64,000 bases of DNA, taken from Labilibaculum euxinicum (GTDB lineage Bacteria; Bacteroidota; Bacteroidia; Bacteroidales; Marinifilaceae). The position numbers were made by a program, and so were the translations under genes. Under the pieces are notes generated by a model. That model worked only from the letters and a program-made list of their open reading frames with translations. It was not told the origin of the DNA and did not search any database. The stretch spans positions 392,312-456,311 of the forward strand of contig NZ_WTCR01000003.1 in the NCBI RefSeq assembly GCF_009795715.1, written 5' to 3'. The first letter of the stretch is position 1; each line of letters starts with the position of its first letter. Shown piece after piece: positions 1-8,216 of this stretch.

Positions 1-312
1 AAAAATGCTTGTATTGATTATCTAAGAAAAGAGCATCCCCTATATGTTGATAGCTTTGATGACAAAATAGTTATAGAAAATTATTATGACGAGGAAGAAA
101 TTTTAGAGCGGAACAGGAGACTTATGGATAAGGTTGAGAATTTGCCGCAAAAAACCCGTGAAGTTTTTAAAGCAGTGGTTTTCTATAATCTAAAATATAA
201 GGAAGTTGCCGAAGAGTTAAATATATCCGTTAACACCGTGAAATCAAATCTGGCTCGTGCTTATCGTCTTTTGCGGGAAGTGTTGGATATATTGGTCAGC
301 TATTTACTTTAA
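1..312 (+). CDS. ECF-type RNA polymerase sigma factor, C-terminal part (5' end outside window)
   Basis: The frame is open from the first base, so only the last 103 residues are present and the true start lies upstream of the window. An internal ATG at 124 is not the start, because the reading frame upstream encodes typical sigma region 2/4 linker sequence (NACIDYLRKEHP). Residues from about 42 onward form sigma-70 region 4: LPQKTREVF, then a helix-turn-helix KEVAEELNISVNTVKSNLARA. In Bacteroidota such ECF factors pair with a FecR anti-sigma factor and switch on a SusC/SusD pair when the substrate-loaded receptor signals; here fecR follows 171 bp downstream and susC after that. The function is therefore substrate-induced transcription of this locus (inference from context). 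Confidence is high for the family. Confidence 0.9.
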   Translation, partial: KNACIDYLRKEHPLYVDSFDDKIVIENYYDEEEILERNRRLMDKVENLPQKTREVFKAVVFYNLKYKEVAEELNISVNTVKSNLARAYRLLREVLDILVSYLL

Positions 313-483
313 ATTTAAGGAATATTTTAATTACTCATTAATTATTGTGTTTTTTTGTTGTAAAGATATTTCTACCAACAGCGCCTGCTGTTTTTATTGA
401 AAATTGTTTTTTTTGGAAATAAAATAAATATTCAGACACCCATTTTTCTTTATTCTACGTTACACCGATAAATAACGATAGAA

Positions 484-1620
484 ATGAATGGCATTGATAT
501 AAATATTTTATTAAAATACATCTCTAAGCAAGCGGATATTAGCGAGATTGAGTTTATTAACGAATGGTTAGAGAAATCAGAAGCCAATCGGGATGAGTTT
601 TTAGTGCTGAAAAAAATTCATTTGTCTTATAAAGAGGTGTCAGCTATAGATGCTATTGAGGAAGGGAAATCTTGGGAAAGATTGAAGTTGAGAACAATTG
701 ATAAAAAGAAGAAACTTCGGGTACGTATTTTTTATCAAGTGGCAGCGGTTCTTTTACCCTTTCTTATTGTAATTGGTCTGTTGAAAAATAAAAATATTGA
801 AACATCACAAGAATATCCATTCAATAAAAATCTTACCTATATTGTTTTTCCCGACGGGACAACTCACAATTTGTTAAATCATAAATATCAGGAATTCTGT
901 CATCCAAAATATGGAACGATTTATAAAGACAGTACCAATTTATTGGCAATTAATAGTTCTGTAGGAGAAAAAGAAGCAAATGAACAGTTTGCCATTGTAA
1001 CCCCATTAGGAGCAGAATATGATTTTTTTCTTTCTGATGGCTCTAAAGTAATTCTTAATTCGATGTCGAAAATTTCATACCCAATAAATTTTAAGAATGA
1101 TATTCGAGAAATTTCGTTAACAGGAGAAGCTTTTTTAGAAGTAAGTAAAGATAAAAAGAGGCCTTTTATTGTTGAAATGCAATTTGCACAAGTTAAAGTT
1201 CTGGGTACCAGTTTTAATATAAGTGCTTATGAAAGTGACGAATACAACGAGATAACATTAGTTGAAGGACATGTGAAAGTGAATAATGGCAGCAATGAAA
1301 GTTTTCTGATTCCTGGAAAACAAGCCATTTGTTCGTGTAGGGATGTAATTTCGGTAAGAGATGTTGATGTAAATATTTATACATCGTGGACACGAGGCAT
1401 TTTTGAATTTAATAAGATGTCGTTGAAAGAAATCACGACTTCGTTGGAAAGATGGTACAATATTAAATTCAATTTTACAGATAATGCAATAGAAAATAAA
1501 AAATTCACAGGTGCATTTAAAAAAGGAACACCAATTGAATCAATTTTAAATTTTATTGAAGAAACTACAAATGTGAAATTTATAAAGAAAAATGATCTGG
1601 TTTATGTTGTAGAAAAATAA
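484..1620 (+). CDS. FecR-type anti-sigma factor
   Basis: This 378-residue inner-membrane regulator should hold the upstream ECF sigma factor inactive until the TonB-dependent receptor signals. The N-terminal 80 residues are cytoplasmic and charged. One membrane segment lies near residues 82-100 (QVAAVLLPFLIVIGLL). The periplasmic FecR domain follows at about 170-270, recognisable by VTPLGAEYDFFLSDGSKVILNSMS, GEAFLEV and VLGTSFNISAY. The C-terminal part (about 310-378, FEFNKMSLKEITTSLERWYNI) is a DUF4974/STN-like domain, which in this family contacts the receptor's STN domain. The downstream SusC begins with an STN domain, which fits this relay. Length and domain order are normal for the family. 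Confidence 0.92.
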   Translation: MNGIDINILLKYISKQADISEIEFINEWLEKSEANRDEFLVLKKIHLSYKEVSAIDAIEEGKSWERLKLRTIDKKKKLRVRIFYQVAAVLLPFLIVIGLLKNKNIETSQEYPFNKNLTYIVFPDGTTHNLLNHKYQEFCHPKYGTIYKDSTNLLAINSSVGEKEANEQFAIVTPLGAEYDFFLSDGSKVILNSMSKISYPINFKNDIREISLTGEAFLEVSKDKKRPFIVEMQFAQVKVLGTSFNISAYESDEYNEITLVEGHVKVNNGSNESFLIPGKQAICSCRDVISVRDVDVNIYTSWTRGIFEFNKMSLKEITTSLERWYNIKFNFTDNAIENKKFTGAFKKGTPIESILNFIEETTNVKFIKKNDLVYVVEK

Positions 1621-1679
1621 TCGGAAAATGCTGGCACATTTTCCGATATCAATTAGATAAAGGGTATCCGTAAATACCC
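1621..1679 (+). other. Two hairpins in the fecR-susC gap
   Basis: TCGGAAAATG (1621-1630) pairs perfectly with CATTTTCCGA (1637-1646) around a CTGGCA loop, immediately after the fecR stop. A second, shorter hairpin GGGTAT (1662-1667) / ATACCC (1674-1679) follows. Neither is followed by a T-run, so these are not convincing intrinsic terminators. They may be mRNA processing or stability elements separating low-level fecR from high-level susC expression; that role is inference. Confidence 0.5.
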
Positions 1680-1706
1680 AAATGTATAATCCAATAATAC
1701 AAAATT

Positions 1707-4700
1707 ATGGAAAAATCTGTAATATATGCTTTTAATAGGCATATAATTAACACCCGTAAGATTTTACTGAAGATGAAATTGGTTGTTCTGCTAACATTTT
1801 TATTATCGTTTCAACTTTCTGCAAGTGTTAAATCGCAGAATAGAGTTACTTTGGAACTTAAAGGTGTTAGCTACGAGCAAGTTTTGTCTGAGTTCAAAAA
1901 ACAAGCTGATATTATTATCATATATAGTAATGATGAGTTTGATTATAGTAGAAAAACCGATGTTAGTTTCAGGGATTTAGAAGTGGTTGAAGCTGTAAAA
2001 AGTTTATTGAAAGGAACCAACCTTACTTATAAGCAATCTGAAGAGTACATTATAATCAAACCAAAACAAGAAATCCAAAAAGTTTCACCTCCCCAACCAA
2101 AGGATAATAAAAAGAAAATTATTGGAAGTGTCATGGACAGTAATGGTGTACCATTGCCAGGAGTAAATATAATTGTAAAAGGAACTACAATTGGAACAAT
2201 TACCAACATGAACGGGAAGTTTGTTATTGAGGTTGAAGCTGAGACTGGAAAGCTTCTGCAATATAGTTTTATAGGCTATAAAACTGTTGAGTTGCCGATA
2301 GATAATAATGATGTTTTTGATGTAGAAATGCTTGAAGATTTTTCTATGCTCGACCAGGTAATTGTTTCCGGAGTGGCAATGGGAACCGAAAAAAAGAAAA
2401 TGTCGGTGTCGGTAGCTAAAGTAAGTTCAAAGGATCTAACCAATGTACCACAATCTTCGGTTTCGGCTTCACTTCAAGGAAAAATTGCAGGAGTAAGCGT
2501 TGTATCCGGAGATGGTTCTCCGGGATCCGGTTCTTCAATTATTCTTCGTGGTGCTACAAGCTTAACGGGAAGTCAGTCACCCATGATTTTGTTAGACGGA
2601 ATGATCATGCAAGGTTCCTTATCTGATATTAATGTTGATGATATTGAGTCAATTGAAGTGGTAAAAGGAGCGGCAGCATCTGCTCTTTATGGTTCCAGGG
2701 CTGGTAATGGAGTCATTGTAGTTATATCCAAACGAGGAGCCAGCTTACCCGATAATACAACAAAAGTAACAGTACGAAATGAGATTGGGATTCAGAAAGT
2801 TACAAATTTATTAGATCTGGCAGAACACCATCCCTATTTATTAGCTAATGATTGGCAGGAAGTGGATACTTACACCAAATATGCTACTGTTAACTACCCC
2901 ACAGATTATGTTTCAGGCTATAATCCGAACATCGAAGGAAACCGGATTTTACTTGACAATGGAATGATGACCCAGCCATTTAGATTATACAACGATGTGC
3001 AGAACGAAATGTTTGAAAGTGGAGTGAGTTATACCAATTTCATTAGTGTAGCTGCAAAATTGAATCAAACCAATTTATATTTGTCCTTCGAAAATCATAA
3101 CAACGAAGGAATTTTAAAAGAAACCGGAGGTTACGATCGTCAGAGTTTTAGAATAAATGTTGATCATGCCATAAATAGCAAAATCAGGATAAAAGCAAGT
3201 AATAACCTGATTTTAACCGAAAATGACATGCCTGGAGGTGGAAATGAGGCTTTTGGCCGGGTTGTTATGATGGAGCCTGATGTAAATCTGTACCAGAACA
3301 ATGCAAATGGTTCCCCTTATAATTTTGCCCCAAACCAATGGAACCAAATCGTATTCAATCCACTCTACGAACTCTACAATAAATCAAATGTTTCAGAAAA
3401 AACCAGGTTTATAGGCACTTATGAGCTGAGTTGGATACTTGCCGACTGGCTGAGTTTTAAGGCAAGTTATGGAATCGAAAGTCAGGATTACCGGAGACTT
3501 GCTTACACTCCCAAAGGAATGTATACAGGCATCGATGGAGATGGCTTCTCGGAGTCTCCCGGATATTTGGATAACTACACTTCAAAAATTAAAAATCAGA
3601 ATTACAGAGCTACGTTAAGTTTTTTCGATACTTGGGGCGATATGGAATTTAATGCCCGGCTTAGTTATTTAAGTGAAGACAACCATTTTGAAACTGCAGG
3701 CGGATACGGTCGTGATTTCGATTTTGCAGGCATGCCTTCCTTTTCCATTATTTCTGATGAAAACATGTATTTTAGAGATAGTTATGAAGACATTAAAGCT
3801 GAAAATATTTTTGCGATTGCTTCTTTTACTTTTAAAGACAGATACATTCTTGATGGTTTATTTCGTCGCGATGGTTCTTCATTATTTGGTTCAGAAGAAA
3901 GATGGCATAATTATTACCGTGTTTCGGCTGCCTACAGAATCTCACAGGATGTGAAAATTCCCGGAATTGATGAATTAAAAATTAGAGGTGCAATTGGAAC
4001 TTCAGGACAAAGACCCGTTTTTTCATTACAATATGAAACCTACAGTACAGTATCAGGGGTATATCAAAAATCGACCTTGGGAAATAAGAATTTGAAACCT
4101 TCCGAATCCAGAGAGATCGAAGTAGGAATTGATATGACATTCTTAAAGCGATTTAACCTTGAGGCTACCTACTCAAACACGGAAACTTCAGATCAATTTT
4201 TGAAAGTTCCATTATTGGTTCATCAGGGCGGTTTTCCTTACCAATGGAAAAACGCAGGAACTTTGGAGACAAATACTTTTGAAGCCATGCTTCATGCCAA
4301 CATCATAAATAAGAAAAACCTTAACTGGGATTTGAGATTTACATTCGACAAAACAAAATCGGAAATTACCAAACTTGATGTTCCGGCATACAGAACAGGT
4401 CCGCAAAGCAGTTTTTACATTCAGGAAGGCGAAGCATACGGAATAATGTATGGAAGAAAATTTGTGCACACTCTTGAACAAATGCAAGCTCAGATACCCG
4501 ATGGAGAAAGCATTACTAATTATGCGTTGAATAATGAAGGCTTTGTCATCGAAAACGGAACAGAGGGAACCCGAAACGAATCTCCCATTCTCTTAAAAGA
4601 TGAGCAAGACAATCCTATTACTCAAAAAATTGGAGACATAAACCCTGATTTTAGAATGGGGTTAACATCCAGCCTAAGTTATAAGGATTTTGGTTTCTTT

Positions 4701-5117
4701 ATGTTGTGGAAATGGAAGCAGGGAGGAGATGTGTACAACAGTACCGCTCAGAAAATGGTTAATCACAACCGACATCCTATGATGGATCAATTTGGTAAAT
4801 CTCCTGAAGCAATGAAAACCATCGATTACTATTTGGGTCTGTACAACAGCCAGTCAATTAATGAATTTTGGATTGAAGATGGAACTTACCTTCGCTTAGC
4901 TGAAGCTTCGGTTAAATACACTCTGAAAGGTGAAAAATTAGGCCGCTTGGGAAAATATGTTGAATCGGTAAAATTTGGAATCATAGGAAAGAACCTACTC
5001 ACTTTTACCAATTATTCGGGTTACGACCCGGAAGTTACGTTTGATGGTTATGCTTTTGATAATACGGGATACCCGAATTTCACAACCTATTCCTTTTCTG
5101 TTAACATTGAATTTTAG
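1707..5117 (+). CDS. SusC/RagA family TonB-dependent outer-membrane receptor with STN domain
   Basis: This 1136-residue protein has the full architecture of a signalling SusC. A signal sequence follows a short basic leader (KMKLVVLLTFLLSFQLSASVKSQ, about 22-44). Next come an STN signalling domain (about 50-115), a carboxypeptidase-regulatory-like domain (about 137-212, IIGSVMDSNGVPLPGVNIIVKGT), and the TonB plug (about 215-345, GKIAGVSVVSGDGSPGSGSS and VDDIESIEVVKGAAASALYG). The 22-strand barrel ends in Phe, as outer-membrane proteins usually do. It would import an oligomer captured by the SusD partner 146 bp downstream, and signal through its STN domain to FecR. The substrate cannot be read from sequence. 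An alternative start at Met23 (1773) gives a conventional signal peptide, but Bacteroidota members commonly carry the longer leader. Confidence 0.93.
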   Translation: MEKSVIYAFNRHIINTRKILLKMKLVVLLTFLLSFQLSASVKSQNRVTLELKGVSYEQVLSEFKKQADIIIIYSNDEFDYSRKTDVSFRDLEVVEAVKSLLKGTNLTYKQSEEYIIIKPKQEIQKVSPPQPKDNKKKIIGSVMDSNGVPLPGVNIIVKGTTIGTITNMNGKFVIEVEAETGKLLQYSFIGYKTVELPIDNNDVFDVEMLEDFSMLDQVIVSGVAMGTEKKKMSVSVAKVSSKDLTNVPQSSVSASLQGKIAGVSVVSGDGSPGSGSSIILRGATSLTGSQSPMILLDGMIMQGSLSDINVDDIESIEVVKGAAASALYGSRAGNGVIVVISKRGASLPDNTTKVTVRNEIGIQKVTNLLDLAEHHPYLLANDWQEVDTYTKYATVNYPTDYVSGYNPNIEGNRILLDNGMMTQPFRLYNDVQNEMFESGVSYTNFISVAAKLNQTNLYLSFENHNNEGILKETGGYDRQSFRINVDHAINSKIRIKASNNLILTENDMPGGGNEAFGRVVMMEPDVNLYQNNANGSPYNFAPNQWNQIVFNPLYELYNKSNVSEKTRFIGTYELSWILADWLSFKASYGIESQDYRRLAYTPKGMYTGIDGDGFSESPGYLDNYTSKIKNQNYRATLSFFDTWGDMEFNARLSYLSEDNHFETAGGYGRDFDFAGMPSFSIISDENMYFRDSYEDIKAENIFAIASFTFKDRYILDGLFRRDGSSLFGSEERWHNYYRVSAAYRISQDVKIPGIDELKIRGAIGTSGQRPVFSLQYETYSTVSGVYQKSTLGNKNLKPSESREIEVGIDMTFLKRFNLEATYSNTETSDQFLKVPLLVHQGGFPYQWKNAGTLETNTFEAMLHANIINKKNLNWDLRFTFDKTKSEITKLDVPAYRTGPQSSFYIQEGEAYGIMYGRKFVHTLEQMQAQIPDGESITNYALNNEGFVIENGTEGTRNESPILLKDEQDNPITQKIGDINPDFRMGLTSSLSYKDFGFFMLWKWKQGGDVYNSTAQKMVNHNRHPMMDQFGKSPEAMKTIDYYLGLYNSQSINEFWIEDGTYLRLAEASVKYTLKGEKLGRLGKYVESVKFGIIGKNLLTFTNYSGYDPEVTFDGYAFDNTGYPNFTTYSFSVNIEF

Positions 5118-5263
5118 CTTAATGGCCGATGAAAGTACGACAAAAGAGCTTTCAATAGTTAATTTCTTGAACAATTGCATATGTAACATCCATAAAGTAA
5201 AAATCGCAAATCAGGGCGAAACTCAATTTGTAATTTGAACTATGGATTCTAAAAATAGTTAGT

Positions 5264-6754
5264 ATGAAAATTTTACACATAATTCCAATTTTTTGTTTAG
5301 TGTTTGTTTCCTGTGAGGATTTAGACGTTGAAAATTTGAATTCACCAGATACAGAAACAGTTTTGTCCGATTCTGATGGAATCGAATCAATTACTGCCGG
5401 CTTGTTTAAATTCTGGTTTTCGGTAGGTCATGATTCATCTTATGATTTTGGTACTGAAACCCCTGCAAGGGCAATGTGGTATATGGCAGATTGCGGAACT
5501 GTATTTTGGTCTAATTTTGGAGCTGTTGATCTGTCGATGGAGCCTCGCGAAGCATATATTAACGATGTAACCTATCCGTATCATTGGGTTGGTGAGGCAT
5601 ATTATAAAAACATGTATGATGTTTTAACATCATCAACCGACGTTATCAATATTTTAGACAACGGAATGCAAATTGGAGGAAATGGCGAAAATACCGATAT
5701 GGTTAAAGCTGTTGCTTATTTTACCCAGGGACTTGCAAATGGTTATTTGGGTTTGATTTTTGATAAATCGGTTCTTATTTCCTCTATAGCAGACTATGAA
5801 ACAATGGAGTTTAGCTCGTATAAAGATGTTGTGGCAAAAGGGATTGAACAAATTGAAAAAGCAATTGAAATATGCGAAAACTCAGAATTTATCCTGCCCA
5901 CATCGTGGATCCCCGGCGACGAGTGGTCCAATGTAGAATTGGCTCGTCTTGCACACTCTTATATTGCTCGTTTATTGGTTTACTCTTCGCGAAATGCAAC
6001 ACAAAATAGTCAGGTGGACTGGGCAAAAGTGTTGGAACATACAGAAAAAGGGATTACAAAAGATTTTGCTCCTTTAGGTGATGGGGTTGCAGATTCCTGG
6101 AAATCTTATTTTCACTTAAAAACAGTAGCTCCGGGTTGGGGGAAAATTGATATGCGAATCGTGAACATGCTCGATCCAAACATCCCCTCAACTTTTCCGG
6201 AAAGCGGACTTTATACTGATTTACCAAATAATGGGTTAGCAATCTCTGATGATCAGCGATTACATCTAGATTTTGAATACGATACAGAAAACAGCCGACC
6301 CGATAGAGGCTATTACAGGTGGTCCACCTACCGATACAAAAGACTTGACGATTATATCAACAACGATGGAATCAACAAAAGAATAATTGATTTTCGCCTG
6401 TCGGAAAATGAACTGCTAATGGCAGAGGCTAAATACAATTTGGGTGATTACGCAGGAGCCGCTACGATCATTAATAGCGGAACCCGAATAACTCGTGGTG
6501 GCCTGACTACTATTGGAAACACCAAAGAAGAAGTGTGGAATGCAATTTGGTACGAACGGAATATCGAGTTAATCCTTTCGGGTATTGGCATCGAATATTT
6601 TGATATGCGTCGTTTCGATCAATTGCAAAAAGGCACAATGCTTCATTTTCCTGTTCCTGCTCAGCAATTACAACTAATTCCCGCAGAAATTTACACTTAT
6701 GGAGGTGAATTTGGTGTTCCCGGTGAGGATGTTTCTATTGGCGGATGGAAATAA
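5264..6754 (+). CDS. SusD/RagB family substrate-binding surface lipoprotein
   Basis: This 496-residue lipoprotein has a short signal peptide and lipobox ending at Cys17 (LVFVSC), followed by acidic residues (EDLDVEN) that fit export to the cell surface. The TPR-rich SusD fold is supported by an N-terminal segment LNSPDTETVLSD, a central helical region, and the C-terminal family motifs ENELLMAEAKYNLGDYAGA and YERNIELILSGIGIEYFDMRR. It caps the SusC pore and binds the nutrient. Its position right after susC fixes the partner. There is no glycoside hydrolase next to it, so the ligand may not be a glycan (inference). Confidence 0.92.
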   Translation: MKILHIIPIFCLVFVSCEDLDVENLNSPDTETVLSDSDGIESITAGLFKFWFSVGHDSSYDFGTETPARAMWYMADCGTVFWSNFGAVDLSMEPREAYINDVTYPYHWVGEAYYKNMYDVLTSSTDVINILDNGMQIGGNGENTDMVKAVAYFTQGLANGYLGLIFDKSVLISSIADYETMEFSSYKDVVAKGIEQIEKAIEICENSEFILPTSWIPGDEWSNVELARLAHSYIARLLVYSSRNATQNSQVDWAKVLEHTEKGITKDFAPLGDGVADSWKSYFHLKTVAPGWGKIDMRIVNMLDPNIPSTFPESGLYTDLPNNGLAISDDQRLHLDFEYDTENSRPDRGYYRWSTYRYKRLDDYINNDGINKRIIDFRLSENELLMAEAKYNLGDYAGAATIINSGTRITRGGLTTIGNTKEEVWNAIWYERNIELILSGIGIEYFDMRRFDQLQKGTMLHFPVPAQQLQLIPAEIYTYGGEFGVPGEDVSIGGWK

Positions 6755-6859
6755 ATGAATTTTTTAACAGATAAGTACATGAAACGAGCCATATTTTGAT
6801 ACAAGGAAATGATTATTATGGCGGTTTCTTGTGGCCTTTAAAAATCAAATTATAAGCAC

Positions 6860-7798
6860 ATGAAAAATCTAAATACATACCTGTTGTTGTTTGTGATTGT
6901 TGCGACATGTTTGTCGTGTAGCGACGATGACAATAGAATCGAAACACCTGTTGTTACAGGTGGGATGGTAAGCATTATTGATAGTTATGCCAACTTTAAC
7001 GGAGAGAACCAGAGCTTTTACGCAACCAATAAAAGTACCGATGGTGAAAGACCATTTGATGCTTTAACTACCGACTGGACCTTCGAAACCTGGGTAAAAA
7101 TGGAGGAAGGAACAAATCTAACAGAAGAACCGCTTACATCATCAATTATAATGGAGCAGCGATATGTTTTTTCATTGTATGCCACACCGGCAAATGAATC
7201 CAAACCTGAGGCTGATGTTGAAGAGGAAGTTATTGATTATAATCAACCGGGAGGAATAGGAACAAACTTGATTAAAGTTAAAGCCGATTACGAGTTGAAG
7301 TATTCAAAACTTGCCAACAACTCTACCGATGTTGAGTTAGAATCAATGAGTACTTACGATAACGAGAACATCGTTCTTTCATATGGGAAATGGGTACACA
7401 TAGCAATTACCCGATCCTCTTCCGACAATACTGCACGTTTTTTTGTGAATGGACAACTGGTAGGTTCTGGGACTGATGATGTTTGGATTTCGAAGTCGTC
7501 GGTTTCAGCAGTAAATTGGAGTGGTACCTACCGCGGAGGATATTATGGTTTTGCTAAATGTGGTTTAAGAAAAGTTCGGGTATCCAATGTATCAAGATAC
7601 AACGAAGATTTTATTCCTGATTTGGGTGCCGATTTTGAAGAGGATGATGAAACTTTATTCTTGCTGAATTTGATTGAAGAAGAAATGATCGATCCTTTAG
7701 ATGATACACCGGAAATGGATGTGAAAGGAACTTATCCCTATTCAGTATCCTTACGCCAGAACAATTGGGATTCCGAATCTAAGATGATTTACAAATAA
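6860..7798 (+). CDS. LamG/concanavalin A-like domain surface lipoprotein
   Basis: This 312-residue lipoprotein has a lipobox ending at Cys20 (ATCLSC). The following residues SDDDN closely resemble the acidic lipoprotein export signal that sends Bacteroidota lipoproteins to the outer leaflet. Most of the chain is one LamG-like jelly-roll: AFDALTTDWTFETWVKME-type opening strands (about 70-90), YGKWVHIAITRSSSDNTARFFVNGQ (about 174-200), and FAKCGLRKVRVSNVSRYNEDF near 232-252. It probably binds substrate next to SusCD. A related LamG domain occurs in the secreted peptidase 400 bp downstream, so both may bind the same target (inference). No catalytic residues were recognised. Confidence 0.8.
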   Translation: MKNLNTYLLLFVIVATCLSCSDDDNRIETPVVTGGMVSIIDSYANFNGENQSFYATNKSTDGERPFDALTTDWTFETWVKMEEGTNLTEEPLTSSIIMEQRYVFSLYATPANESKPEADVEEEVIDYNQPGGIGTNLIKVKADYELKYSKLANNSTDVELESMSTYDNENIVLSYGKWVHIAITRSSSDNTARFFVNGQLVGSGTDDVWISKSSVSAVNWSGTYRGGYYGFAKCGLRKVRVSNVSRYNEDFIPDLGADFEEDDETLFLLNLIEEEMIDPLDDTPEMDVKGTYPYSVSLRQNNWDSESKMIYK

Positions 7799-8216
7799 CC
7801 TGGGATCGATTAATTAGCAGAAGAATTTATTGCAGACAGAACAAAAGGTTGTGAACTCCATAAGCTGACAACAATAGTAGCGGTATTGCACCAATGACTG
7901 TCGAAGTTCTGTACCAATAATTGTCGTGACATACAATCAACCATAAACTGGTAAGGGGATAGAATTGTTGAATAAAATGAGCAAGCAGAATTCGAATGTT
8001 AATACAAATTAGTAATCGGTATTATAAAAAAAACGAAAGGCTAATGTCTTGTTTTGATGCGGGTGTAATCTTTGTATTATCAGTGTGTTGACTTGTGTTT
8101 ATTGGGTTGGCCTCACGTTAAGTTACGAACCAGGTTTCTACATTAGTTTTATCAATCTGCTACTTTGGATGATCAGTAAATTAATAACCGAACCCAGATA
8201 AAATAGAATAATCGAA
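7799..8216 (+). other. 418-bp gap without a gene
   Basis: No convincing open frame, RNA gene or terminator hairpin was seen. The best promoter-like stretch is TAATCTTTG near 8067-8075, one base longer than the Bacteroidota -7 consensus and without a well-spaced TTTG upstream. The gap suggests that the C10 peptidase gene has its own promoter rather than relying on read-through from susD. Confidence 0.4.
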
